From: Candidatus Saccharimonadota bacterium
Lineage (GTDB): Bacteria > Patescibacteriota > Saccharimonadia > Saccharimonadales > Saccharimonadaceae
Assembly: GCA_017519305.1 (NCBI GenBank)
Contig: JAFWSN010000001.1
Coordinates: 365,652 to 429,651, forward strand
Reading direction: 5' to 3'
Length of the DNA stretch: 64,000 nucleotides
The position numbers were made by a program, and so were the translations under genes. This document shows, piece after piece, positions 1 through 8,058 of the stretch; the first letter of the stretch is position 1, and each line of letters starts with the position of its first letter. The notes beneath the pieces were generated by a model. The model worked only from the letters and a program-made list of their open reading frames with translations. It was not told the origin of the DNA and did not search any database.

Positions 1-1
1 C

Positions 2-574
2 GTTCGCGGCGGCCTAGCCCTTATCTTTGGCTTCTTCTGTCTATCCGGACAAATTGGAAGCTTCTCGCAAACCGCATCACTACTTAGTATCTTCTTACTC
101 ACGATGGGTATAGTCGATGCTACCAGCGCACTCTATAACTCCACTAAAAAACGCGGTTGGCTCAACTCCGTCATCGATTCGCTCGTTGATGTCATCGCTG
201 CGCTCTGTTTGCTCAGCTTCGCCAATAACAACATCGCTTACTGCACTATCACACTTGCTATCTATACTACCGTCTCCGGCCTGATCGACATCATCCATAG
301 CTTCGTCACAACCGAAGACCAAACCGATCGTTTCATCCGTATCGCCGTTGGCGTTTGTGGCGCTATCATGGGCTTCATCATCTTGAACGCTGGTGATTTC
401 GAAATCTCAACCTTCATTCGCTTCTTCGGCGCTTACATGTTAGTCGTTGGTATCGGTAGCTTCATCTATGGCATCCACAATTTCGACCAAAAACAAGAAG
501 ATCGTGTCGCCAGAAAAGAATCCGCAAAGAAAGCTATTGCCAAAAAATCCGCCAAAAAGACCAAAAAGAAATAA
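2..574 (+). CDS. HdeD/DUF308-like membrane protein, 5' partial
   Basis: The frame is open from the first bases of the window, so the start lies upstream and the internal Met at 104 is not the true start. The visible 190 residues are a run of hydrophobic helices separated by short loops, with the DUF308/HdeD signature near the left edge (RGGLALIFGFFCL). The family is a set of small multi-pass inner-membrane proteins, linked to acid resistance in enterics; the role here is unknown. The last 25 residues are a Lys/Ala-rich cytoplasmic tail (KKSAKKTKKK), a tail type that recurs in several proteins of this window. Assignment is by topology and motif only. Confidence 0.6.
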   Translation, partial: VRGGLALIFGFFCLSGQIGSFSQTASLLSIFLLTMGIVDATSALYNSTKKRGWLNSVIDSLVDVIAALCLLSFANNNIAYCTITLAIYTTVSGLIDIIHSFVTTEDQTDRFIRIAVGVCGAIMGFIILNAGDFEISTFIRFFGAYMLVVGIGSFIYGIHNFDQKQEDRVARKESAKKAIAKKSAKKTKKK

Positions 575-579
575 TATGC

Positions 580-603
580 TATAATGGAATCTCAAGGAGA
601 TTC
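580..603 (+). promoter_or_regulatory. galU -10 box and SD-bearing hairpin
   Basis: TATAAT lies at 580-585, directly after the preceding stop codon. The Shine-Dalgarno AAGGAG (594-599) sits inside a perfect 7-bp hairpin, GAATCTC-AAG-GAGATTC (587-603), so half of the SD is in the stem and the rest in the loop. This could modulate galU translation; that role is inferred. Confidence 0.45.
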
Positions 604-605
604 TC

Positions 606-1481
606 ATGAATTATAAGACCCCGCGTAAAGCAATCATCACGGACGCTGGCTTCGCTAGCCGCTACCTTCCTATTACCAAAACCATTCCAAAAGGCATGAT
701 GCCGATCGGGAACAAACCAGTTATGCAGCTCGTCGTCGAAGAATGCGCTGCATCCGGAATCGAAGAGATTATTATTGTTGCCACACCAGATGGTAAACCA
801 GTCTACGAAGATTATTTTGCCAATCAAGTTCCTCATATCGAAAAGCTACTTACCGCACAGGGAAAAGCTAGTCGTTTTGAGCCAGTCAAAGAACTTTTGA
901 ATTTACCAAAAATCACCGTCATCGTACAAGATCCAAAATATCCTTATGGCAACGGTTCACCTTTTGCTTCAGCTCGCGAATTCATCGACGACGATGAAGC
1001 CTTCCTAGCCGTATATTCAGACGACTTAGTGCTCGGTGCTCCAGCCGTCAAAGATCTCATGGAGTCCTTCAATGAACACCCTGATGCTGTCGCTATCATC
1101 GCTGGCCAACTTGTACCACACGAAGAAATCAAGAAGTACGCTTCAATCGATTTCGATTCATCAACCGGCGTTCTTAAAGGTCTCGTTGAAAAACCAAAAC
1201 CAGAAGAAGCCGCTTCCGATCTTGCTTCATATGGTCGCTACTTGCTCACGCCTGAAATCTTCAAGTTCCTCGATCCGGCCAATACCGGTAAAGACGGCGA
1301 ACTTTGGACGGCCGACGCTATCGCAGCCCTCATTCCAACCGAAAAAGTCTACGTTAAAGAGACTACTGGTAAGTGGGTAACCACCGGTGATCCAAAAAAC
1401 TACTTCTTGGCTCATCTCGAATACGTTCTTAAAAACACTGACTACGCCGACGACGTCCGTAAATTTGTCGCCGAAAACTAA
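606..1481 (+). CDS. galU: UTP-glucose-1-phosphate uridylyltransferase family
   Basis: A 291-residue nucleotidyltransferase that would make UDP-glucose from UTP and glucose-1-phosphate for cell-surface glycans. Length and order match GalU: N-terminal nucleotide loop, PKxMxPI motif, VVEE, YGNGSP region, acidic SDD metal site, then VEKP and GRYLLTPEIF. The phosphate-binding loop is unusual: the canonical AGLGTR(F/L)LP appears as DAGFASRYLP, PKEMLP as PKGMMP, and GDD as SDD. Either the substrate specificity has shifted or this is a lineage-specific GalU. It has its own -10 box and a hairpin-embedded SD upstream. Confidence 0.75.
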   Translation: MNYKTPRKAIITDAGFASRYLPITKTIPKGMMPIGNKPVMQLVVEECAASGIEEIIIVATPDGKPVYEDYFANQVPHIEKLLTAQGKASRFEPVKELLNLPKITVIVQDPKYPYGNGSPFASAREFIDDDEAFLAVYSDDLVLGAPAVKDLMESFNEHPDAVAIIAGQLVPHEEIKKYASIDFDSSTGVLKGLVEKPKPEEAASDLASYGRYLLTPEIFKFLDPANTGKDGELWTADAIAALIPTEKVYVKETTGKWVTTGDPKNYFLAHLEYVLKNTDYADDVRKFVAEN

Positions 1482-1513
1482 ATGTGTTATAGTAGCCTTA
1501 AGGAGAATAAAAT

Positions 1514-1786
1514 ATGAACATAGCTGAATGGATTCTAGTCATCTTTCTATCAACCGCATTATTGGTTTTTCTAATTCTCGGCATCGTTTTGTTAGCCAAA
1601 TTAATTAGTGTAACCAAAGAAGTTAAAAAAATTGTTCTAAAAGGCCAAGATATTGCTTCGAACGCCAATGATGTAGTTACTAACGTAAAAGGTATGACTT
1701 CTATCGGCGGTGTCGTTAAAACTTTCACTGATAAATATAAAAATGAATCAAAGGAGAAAAGGGATGGCAAAAAAAGCAACAACTAA
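1514..1786 (+). CDS. Small single-TM protein, DUF948-like
   Basis: A 90-residue protein with one strong N-terminal membrane helix (about residues 5-29) followed by an amphipathic stretch rich in Val, Lys and Asn. This resembles the DUF948 proteins that are often paired with YtxH proteins. A TATAGT box and AAGGAG SD precede it. The 3' end overlaps the next gene by 23 bp, implying co-expression. No enzymatic motif is visible; a role in the envelope or stress response is inferred from the pairing alone. Confidence 0.55.
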   Translation: MNIAEWILVIFLSTALLVFLILGIVLLAKLISVTKEVKKIVLKGQDIASNANDVVTNVKGMTSIGGVVKTFTDKYKNESKEKRDGKKSNN

Positions 1787-2024
1787 AACCAACAAGAAGA
1801 GCGGAAACAAGTTCTTCCTCGGTGCCGCACTTGGTGCCGTAGCTGGTGCCGTGGCCGGTATCTTCGCTGCTAAAAACGAAGACAAGATCAAAGCTGGTGC
1901 TAAGAAGGCTAAAAGGGAAGTCGAAAAGAAAGCAAACGAAGTCAAAAAGACTGTTGCCAAAAAAGCTAGCACCGTTAAAAAATCTTCCAGCACCAAGAAA
2001 ACATCTAGCGCCAAAAAGAAATAA
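1764..2024 (+). CDS. YtxH-like protein with Lys/Ala/Ser-rich tail
   Basis: The start was placed at the ATG at 1764 because it is preceded by AAGGAG at a good distance; an in-frame upstream ATG at 1710 lacks an SD and lies inside the previous gene. The 86-residue product has a Gly/Ala-rich hydrophobic helix (FLGAALGAVAGAVAGIFAA) typical of YtxH/gas-vesicle-like proteins, then a highly basic, low-complexity coiled tail (KKAKREVEKK, KKSSSTKKTSS). It overlaps the preceding DUF948-like gene and is followed by a terminator. Function unknown; the tail could bind nucleic acid or acidic cell-wall polymers. Confidence 0.6.
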   Translation: MAKKATTKTNKKSGNKFFLGAALGAVAGAVAGIFAAKNEDKIKAGAKKAKREVEKKANEVKKTVAKKASTVKKSSSTKKTSSAKKK

Positions 2025-2034
2025 GTTTGTCTGG

Positions 2035-2069
2035 AAAAGCGCCTTTTCGTTTGGAAAAGCGCTTTTTTT
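2035..2069 (+). terminator. Intrinsic terminator after YtxH-like gene
   Basis: AAAAGCGC (2035-2042) pairs with GCGCTTTT around a short A/T-rich loop and is followed by a T-run. Confidence 0.7.
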
Positions 2070-2081
2070 ATTTTTTTATGC

Positions 2082-2110
2082 TTGACAACCAAAAATGCTT
2101 ATGTTAATTT
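2082..2110 (+). promoter_or_regulatory. Promoter for structured RNA upstream of dnaE
   Basis: TTGACA (2082-2087) is followed 16-17 nt later by an AT-rich -10 (TTAATT/TAATTT, 2104-2110). Transcription would start near 2116 and enter the structured region below. Confidence 0.5.
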
Positions 2111-2115
2111 GAAAT

Positions 2116-2242
2116 TAGAGTGTAAGGTTATGCGGCTCCAAAACAAACATAACAAAGAGGGTCATATAAGTACTACAGCGAAAATAGTTTGAGGAATTAG
2201 TTAATCCTAAACATTTTGCGCTCTAAAACTTAGACCCTTTTT
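2116..2242 (+). ncRNA. Candidate structured RNA (rod-like), unidentified
   Basis: A nested set of helices forms one rod: GGGTC (2159-2163) with GACCC (2233-2237); TAAGT (2167-2171) with ACTTA (2228-2232); AGCG (2177-2180) with CGCT (2219-2222); AAAAT with ATTTT; and TTTgAGGA (2188-2195) with TCCTAAA (2205-2211). A T5 run follows the outermost helix, so the rod itself could terminate transcription. No open reading frame fits. I see no SRP, tmRNA, RNase P or 6S hallmark, so the family is unassigned. It could be an independent RNA or a long leader of dnaE. Confidence 0.5.
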
Positions 2243-2251
2243 GTTATATTG

Positions 2252-2323
2252 CCGAATGGTCTTTTGCGGACCATAAAGACTTGGCCAGAGCGGCCCGGAG
2301 CGTGTCCGCAAAAGACTATTCGG
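2252..2323 (+). promoter_or_regulatory. Long covarying hairpin upstream of dnaE (copy A)
   Basis: A 20-bp stem pairs 2252-2271 with 2304-2323, with a single G.T pair, enclosing a 32-nt loop (2272-2303). The pairing can be extended outwards by about 7 more pairs into the -10 box. The loop is identical at 31 of 32 positions to the loop of the hairpin upstream of priA (45545-45576), while the stems differ by compensatory changes. The 3' arm ends 3 nt before the dnaE TATAAT, exactly as at priA. The loop holds a small GGCC/GGCC inner hairpin. Function unknown; this may be a promoter-level DNA hairpin or an RNA element. Confidence 0.8.
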
Positions 2324-2338
2324 TGATATAATATATAT

Positions 2339-5300
2339 ATGTCTAAAGGAGTTAAGTTAAAGCCAAGTGATTTTGTGCATCTGCACAACCACACGCATTA
2401 CTCTCTTCTTGATGGTTTGACTAAAATCCCAGAGCTCGTCGATTATGTTAAAGAGCAGGGAATGGAAGCCGTTGCTGTTACCGACCACGGCACTATGAGT
2501 GGTCTCGTTGAATTATATAAATGCTGCAATGATGCTGGCATTAAGCCAATCCTTGGTCTCGAATCCTATGTTGCTGCCCGCAAAATGACCGACAAAGACC
2601 CAGCTCACGATAAACAGCGCTTCCATATTACTTTGCTCGCCATGAACAACCAGGGTTTCGAAAACCTTTGCCGCATCATGTCCAACTCCGAAATCTACGG
2701 CAAATACTACAAACCGCGCACCGACCACGAAGAGCTTGAGAAATATAATGAAGGTATTATTTGTCTTTCTGGTTGTATGGGCTCCGAAATTTCTGAAGCC
2801 ATCCGCGCCGACGACGACAAGCGCGCCTTAGAGCTCATTGATTGGTACCGCAACGTTTTCAAAGATCGTTTCTATCTTGAAATGCAAGATCACGGCCATC
2901 CAAAATCTTCTACCCATTCCGCCGAACAAAAGAAGGTTAATGATTGGCTGATGGCTCACGCCGAAGAATTAGGACTTCCTCTTGTTGTCACTTGCGATGC
3001 CCACTATTTGAAGCATGAAGATCAAGACGCCCACGAAGTTCTGCTTTGTGTAGGTACCGCCGCTAATCTTTCCGATCAAAACCGCATGACCTTAAAAGAC
3101 TTCGATCTTCACGTTATTTCTGCCGACGAAATTATTGAACACTGGCAAGATACCTGTCCAGAAGCCGTATTAAACAGCAGGCGCATCGCCGACCGTTGCA
3201 ATGTAGATTTGCAACTTGGTCGCATTTTGATTCCAAAATTCCCAGTGCCAAAAGGCGAAGATGAAAAATCATACCTTGATAAGCTAGTCTTTCGCGGCCT
3301 TGTTTTTCGCTACTGTGGCAAAACCAAAGAGGAAACCGAGAAGCTCGATATTCCGGCCTGCCGCAAACTACTCGAAACCGCTGATAAAGACCGCGGCGAA
3401 ACCACTAAGATTCTCCCACGCATCGATTACGAGCTTTCCGTGGTTGATAAAATGGGCTACAACGGCTATTTCTTGATCGTCCAAGACTTTATTATGTGGG
3501 GCAAGAACCAAGGAATCGTTTACGGACCAGGTCGTGGCTCCGCTGCTGGTTCGCTTCTAGCTTACGCCCTCCGTATTACCGAGCTTGACCCACTTAAATA
3601 CGACTTGCTCTTTGAGCGTTTCCTTAATCCAGACCGTATCTCCATGCCAGATATCGATACCGACATTCAGGATACTCGCCGCGACGAGGTTATTGAATAC
3701 TGTACCGGCAAATACGGCGAAGCTCGTGTGTCAAACATCGCTACCTTTGGTAAAATGATGGCCAAAAACGCCGTGCGCGACGTTGCTCGCGTGCTCGAAG
3801 TACCATATGCCGAAGCTGACCGCCTCGCCAAAATGGTGCCAGATCCAGTAATGGGCCACCACGTTCATCTTGCCGACGCCATTAAAGAAGTCCCGGACCT
3901 CAAAGCCGAATACGAATCTAATCCAATTTCTAAAGAAGTAATCGACTTTGCCTCACGCCTTGAAGGCACCATCAGAAACCACGGCGTACACGCTTGTGGC
4001 GTCGTGATTGCGCCAGACGATTTGGTTAAATTCCTTCCGCTCGAAGTTTCCGCCAAAGGCCCAATCGCCGCCCAATTTCCAATGGGTACCGTCGAAGAGC
4101 TTGGCCTTCTTAAAATGGACTTTCTTGGGTTGTCTAACCTTTCCGTGATTAACAATGCCTTGCGCATGATTCGCAAAGTCTACCACAACGACATCGATAT
4201 GTATTCGGTGCCACTAGACGACGAAGAAACCTACAAGCTACTTCAGCGCGCAGATACCACTGGTGTATTTCAGCTTGAATCTGCCGGCATGAAACGCTAT
4301 CTCAAAGATCTTAAAGCCTCGTCTTTCGAAGACATCATCGCTATGGTGGCGCTTTATCGTCCAGGTCCAATGCAGTTTATCGACTCCTTCATTCGTCGTA
4401 AACACGGGGAAGAGCCAATCACTTATCTCCATCCAGGCCTCGAAAATTCACTCAAGAGTACCTATGGCATTATGATCTACCAGGAGCAATTCATGCAGAT
4501 CTCCAAGGAGTGGTGTGGCTTTACTGGCGGCCAAGCAGATACTTTGCGTAAAGCTGTGGGTAAAAAGAAAATCGACCTCATGAAGAAGGTTAAACCACAG
4601 TTTATTGAAGGCGCCGTCAAAATCGGTGGCGCTACCGAAGAAATTGCCGAAACCTTCTGGAGCCAGCTTCTCGACTTCGCTAACTATTGTTTCAACAAGT
4701 CCCACGCCGCATGTTACGCACTCGTGGCTTATTGGACCGCTTACTTAAAAGCTCATTATCCGGACGCTTTCATGGCTGCACTTATGACCGCCGACATGCG
4801 CTGGACCGACCGTCTCGCCATTGAAATTGCTGAAAGCAAACGTATTGGCCTCAAAGTCCTTGGGCCAGATATTAACGAGTCCTACGGCGATTTCGGTATC
4901 GTAGGCGGTAAGAAAACTATCCGCTTCGGCCTTTCTGGCGTCAAAAACATGGGTAAATCACTCATTGAAGATATCGTTATCCCAGAACGCGACAAAAACG
5001 GTCCATTCAAATCAGTCTTCGACTTCGCTAAACGCGTAGATTCTACTAAATTTAATAAAAAATCTTGGGAAGCCGCCATCAAAACCGGAGCCTTCGATCG
5101 CTTTGGTTATTCACGTTCCGATTTGTTATTCAACCTCGAAAGTATCCAGGCCTACGGTGCTAAAGTCCAAAAAGATGTCGGCTCCGGCCAAACCGATTTG
5201 TTCGGCGCAATGGGCGACGCTGGCGCCATCCCGGAACCAGAAATCAAACCGGCTCCAACTCAGTATTCCGACAAGGAACAGCTCCTTTGGGAACGTGATT

Positions 5301-6049
5301 TGATGGGTCTTTATTTGTCCGCTCATCCACTTGATAAATACGATTTGTATTTCGAAGAACAAACTCATCCGTTCTCCTGCGTTTCAGCTGAAAACAACGA
5401 CAAAACCATCACTATCGGCGGCATTATTACCAACGTCCGTACTATTCTTACTAAATCTAATACCAAGATGGCCTTCGTTAAAATCGAAAACAAGACCGGT
5501 GAAACCGAAGCTGTCGTCTTCCCGTCGGTCTTTGAATCATGCGGTGCTAAACTCGTTATCGACAACGTCGTTCGCATCTCCGGCCGCGTTAATGCTACCG
5601 ACAAAGATGGCCGTCCAACTTCCGAAGTCAAAGTTCTTGCCGAAACCGTAGAATTAATTTCGGATGAGCTTCTCGAAAACTATAAAGCTACCGGCGAAAA
5701 ACTCGCTGCACCAATCGCCGCGCCAAAAAAGAAACGCGCCTATTCTAAAACTTCCGCCGAACGCGTTGCGCCAGTCATAGAAGAAGAGCCGCCAAAAATC
5801 ACTACACCACCGAAAGACCCACGCAAAGAACGCCTTTTCATTCTTATCGAAAACTCCGATGATACCGACACTCTAACCGCGATTCGTCGTCTCTGCGATT
5901 TGAATCTTGGTTGTCAAGAAGTTATCTTAGTATTGAAAGATGGGGAAGAAAAGAAACCACTACGCATGCCGTTCCGCGTTGATGCTTCCGACGAATTGCT
6001 TACCAAACTCAAAGATCTCGTCGGGGAAGCAAACGTCAAAGTCTCCTAA
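2339..6049 (+). CDS. dnaE: DNA polymerase III alpha subunit
   Basis: The replicative polymerase, 1236 residues, near the usual DnaE length. The order is an N-terminal PHP domain (HNHTHYSLLDG, residues 15-25), the palm with catalytic aspartates at D438, D440 and possibly D442 (PDIDTDIQD), fingers, a helix-hairpin-helix tandem, an OB fold (about 1000-1090, TIGGIITNVRTI) and a C-terminal tail with a Lys/Pro linker. The mRNA appears leaderless: TATAAT at 2327-2332, 6 nt, then ATG, and no SD. The covarying hairpin occupies the -35 region. Only smpB's promoter follows, so it is probably monocistronic. Confidence 0.95.
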   Translation: MSKGVKLKPSDFVHLHNHTHYSLLDGLTKIPELVDYVKEQGMEAVAVTDHGTMSGLVELYKCCNDAGIKPILGLESYVAARKMTDKDPAHDKQRFHITLLAMNNQGFENLCRIMSNSEIYGKYYKPRTDHEELEKYNEGIICLSGCMGSEISEAIRADDDKRALELIDWYRNVFKDRFYLEMQDHGHPKSSTHSAEQKKVNDWLMAHAEELGLPLVVTCDAHYLKHEDQDAHEVLLCVGTAANLSDQNRMTLKDFDLHVISADEIIEHWQDTCPEAVLNSRRIADRCNVDLQLGRILIPKFPVPKGEDEKSYLDKLVFRGLVFRYCGKTKEETEKLDIPACRKLLETADKDRGETTKILPRIDYELSVVDKMGYNGYFLIVQDFIMWGKNQGIVYGPGRGSAAGSLLAYALRITELDPLKYDLLFERFLNPDRISMPDIDTDIQDTRRDEVIEYCTGKYGEARVSNIATFGKMMAKNAVRDVARVLEVPYAEADRLAKMVPDPVMGHHVHLADAIKEVPDLKAEYESNPISKEVIDFASRLEGTIRNHGVHACGVVIAPDDLVKFLPLEVSAKGPIAAQFPMGTVEELGLLKMDFLGLSNLSVINNALRMIRKVYHNDIDMYSVPLDDEETYKLLQRADTTGVFQLESAGMKRYLKDLKASSFEDIIAMVALYRPGPMQFIDSFIRRKHGEEPITYLHPGLENSLKSTYGIMIYQEQFMQISKEWCGFTGGQADTLRKAVGKKKIDLMKKVKPQFIEGAVKIGGATEEIAETFWSQLLDFANYCFNKSHAACYALVAYWTAYLKAHYPDAFMAALMTADMRWTDRLAIEIAESKRIGLKVLGPDINESYGDFGIVGGKKTIRFGLSGVKNMGKSLIEDIVIPERDKNGPFKSVFDFAKRVDSTKFNKKSWEAAIKTGAFDRFGYSRSDLLFNLESIQAYGAKVQKDVGSGQTDLFGAMGDAGAIPEPEIKPAPTQYSDKEQLLWERDLMGLYLSAHPLDKYDLYFEEQTHPFSCVSAENNDKTITIGGIITNVRTILTKSNTKMAFVKIENKTGETEAVVFPSVFESCGAKLVIDNVVRISGRVNATDKDGRPTSEVKVLAETVELISDELLENYKATGEKLAAPIAAPKKKRAYSKTSAERVAPVIEEEPPKITTPPKDPRKERLFILIENSDDTDTLTAIRRLCDLNLGCQEVILVLKDGEEKKPLRMPFRVDASDELLTKLKDLVGEANVKVS

Positions 6050-6071
6050 GAGAGTATGCTATAATTAGCTT

Positions 6072-6482
6072 ATGAAAAAGAAGGCCGATAACTCAGTCGT
6101 AGTTAATCGTCGTGCGCATTATGATTATCAGCTCGGCGATGAGCTTTCTGTTGGCATGTGCCTAACCGGCCCCGAGGTCCGCAAAATCCGCGACCATCAC
6201 GTACAGCTCAAAGGCTCTTTTGTAACTCTCAGAAATGGTGAACTTTGGCTCAACAACCTTACACTTGGCGCCGAAAACACTGAGAACATCAAGCTTCTCG
6301 CCACCAAAAGGCAAATCATCGGCCTCGAAAAAGCTCGCGCCGCCGGATTCTTACTTGTTCCAGTTAGATTAACAACCCAAAGTAGACACATTAAACTTAT
6401 CATCGCTACTGGTAAAGGAAAAAAGAAATACGATAAACGCGAAACCATCAAAAAACGCGATATCGAAAGGGGTCGCTACTAA
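6072..6482 (+). CDS. smpB: SsrA-binding protein SmpB
   Basis: Binds tmRNA and delivers it to stalled ribosomes for trans-translation. The 136-residue product carries the family signatures: NRRAHYDYQL at the start, GPEVRKIRDHHVQLKGSF, and the basic C-terminal tail KKYDKRETIKKRDIERGRY that enters the decoding centre. It is slightly shorter than the usual 150-160 residues. It is leaderless: TATAAT 6060-6065, 6 nt, ATG. The stop overlaps the next start (TAATG), so it is translationally coupled to the exonuclease. The partner tmRNA gene was not recognised in this window. Confidence 0.93.
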   Translation: MKKKADNSVVVNRRAHYDYQLGDELSVGMCLTGPEVRKIRDHHVQLKGSFVTLRNGELWLNNLTLGAENTENIKLLATKRQIIGLEKARAAGFLLVPVRLTTQSRHIKLIIATGKGKKKYDKRETIKKRDIERGRY

Positions 6483-7282
6483 TGAAAATTTGTTCTTGGA
6501 ACGTTAATGGATTACGTGCGGCTTTAAACAAGGGCGCCCTGCAAGCTTTCCTTAAAGCAGAGAATCCAGATATTATTTGTCTCCAGGAAACCAAAGCCAA
6601 ACAAGGCCAAGCCGAAATTGACTTCCCAGAATACGAAGAGCTTTGGAATTCTGCCGAGCGTCCGGGTTATTCTGGTACTGCCATTTTTACCAAAGAAAAA
6701 CCACTCAGCGTCTTTTACGGTTTCGATGACCATACCAACATTAGTTACGATTGGGACGCCGACCAACACGGCAGCGCTCTCGCCGAAGGCCGCGTCATTA
6801 CTGCAGAATTCCCGAATTTCTACCTCGTTAACGTCTATGTTCCGAACAGTAAGCACGAACTCACTCGCCTAAAACTTCGTGAAAATATTTGGGATCCAGC
6901 ATTTTTGAAATTCGTCAAAGATCTCGAAAAGAACAAACCCGTCATTTTCTGTGGCGATTTCAATGCTGCTCATACCGAGATCGATCTAGCTAGGCCAAAA
7001 GACAACGAAGAAAACGCCGGTTACACCAAAGAAGAAAGAAAGGGAATCGATAATATCGTTAACGCCGGCTTCATCGATACCTTCCGCGAACTACATCCGG
7101 CCGAAACCGGTCGCTACACCTGGTGGACTTTCCGCGCCAATGCCAGAGCCAGAAATATTGGCTGGCGCATTGATTATTTCTTCATTTCGCCAAAGCTCCG
7201 CAAAAACCTCAAATCCGCTGACATTCACGAAGAGGTTTCCGGTTCCGATCATTGTCCAATCTCAATCGAAATGGAGTTTTGA
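6482..7282 (+). CDS. xth: Exonuclease III / AP endonuclease
   Basis: A 266-residue Mg-dependent endonuclease of the exonuclease III family, acting at abasic sites in base-excision repair. Family motifs are in order: SWNVNGLRAA (residues 4-13), LQETK (metal-binding Glu), YSGTAIF, GDFNAAHTEIDLARP (catalytic Asp/Asn), the YTWWTFR loop, NIGWRIDYFF and GSDHCPI with the catalytic His near the C-terminus. It starts on the smpB stop (TAATG) and its own TGA overlaps the next ATG, so three genes form one tight operon. Confidence 0.93.
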   Translation: MKICSWNVNGLRAALNKGALQAFLKAENPDIICLQETKAKQGQAEIDFPEYEELWNSAERPGYSGTAIFTKEKPLSVFYGFDDHTNISYDWDADQHGSALAEGRVITAEFPNFYLVNVYVPNSKHELTRLKLRENIWDPAFLKFVKDLEKNKPVIFCGDFNAAHTEIDLARPKDNEENAGYTKEERKGIDNIVNAGFIDTFRELHPAETGRYTWWTFRANARARNIGWRIDYFFISPKLRKNLKSADIHEEVSGSDHCPISIEMEF

Positions 7283-8058
7283 TGGACTACTTTCATAAAT
7301 ACGACGCCAACCCATTTACGGACTTAGCTTGGAATATCCCAGATCAAAAACAGGGAAGTATTCTAGTCGCTGGCGGCAATGGTCAAAGCTTCCAGAATGT
7401 CATCAGGACCGCCGAAAAACTCGCCGATCAATTTCCAATTAAGGAACTTAAAATCGCCCTGCCAAATAGTCTTAAAAACAAACTTCCGCCACTCGACAAT
7501 ATAATCTTTTTGCCAGCTACCGACTCTGGCTCATTCGCTAACTCCGAAAACTTCAAAACCGCACTGGACACCTATGATTTCAATTTGCTCACCGGTGATT
7601 TTTCCAAAAATTCAATCACCGCTACCGCTATAACTGAGGCCTGCACGAACACTACCAAACCAACCCTCATTACGCGCGACACTGTAGATTTAATCACTGC
7701 TAAAAACCCAGAGTTGCTTCTAATGAACGAAAACATCCATCTCTTCGCCTCACTAGCCAGTCTCCAAAAACTTTTTCGCGCCGTCTATTATCCGAAAGTT
7801 ATCTTGCTTACCCAACCGCTCATGCAAATCGCAGAAGCCTTGCATAAGTTCACATTAAGTTACCCAGTCTCAATTATTACGTTGCACGACGGACAAGTTG
7901 TAATTGCTAAAAACGGCAACGTTTCTGCTGCCCCGCTCGAAAAAACCGACTATTCCGCACTGACTTTCTGGTTTGGCGAAGCCGCCGGCAAAATCGCCGC
8001 CTATAATTTGTTTAACCCAAACAACTTCGAAGAAGCTACTATTTCTGCGCTTTTTTAA
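7282..8058 (+). CDS. YjeF-C/NnrD-like ribokinase-fold protein
   Basis: The start was set at ATG 7282, overlapping the exonuclease stop (TGATG), rather than an upstream in-frame ATG inside that gene. The 258-residue product shows a GSILVAGGNG opening, then LKIALP and a weak ribokinase-like layout recalling NAD(P)H-hydrate dehydratase (NnrD), which repairs damaged NAD(P)H. The NnrD glycine-rich GTGD-type motif near the end is not evident, so activity is doubtful. The last 20 bp overlap the 3' end of the convergent phospholipid gene. Treat as a conserved hypothetical with a distant kinase fold. Confidence 0.4.
   Translation: MDYFHKYDANPFTDLAWNIPDQKQGSILVAGGNGQSFQNVIRTAEKLADQFPIKELKIALPNSLKNKLPPLDNIIFLPATDSGSFANSENFKTALDTYDFNLLTGDFSKNSITATAITEACTNTTKPTLITRDTVDLITAKNPELLLMNENIHLFASLASLQKLFRAVYYPKVILLTQPLMQIAEALHKFTLSYPVSIITLHDGQVVIAKNGNVSAAPLEKTDYSALTFWFGEAAGKIAAYNLFNPNNFEEATISALF

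Noticed and set aside
2272..2303. tRNA gene or tRNA fragment in the conserved loop
   Set aside because: It resembles only a D-arm; there is no acceptor, anticodon or T-arm around it.
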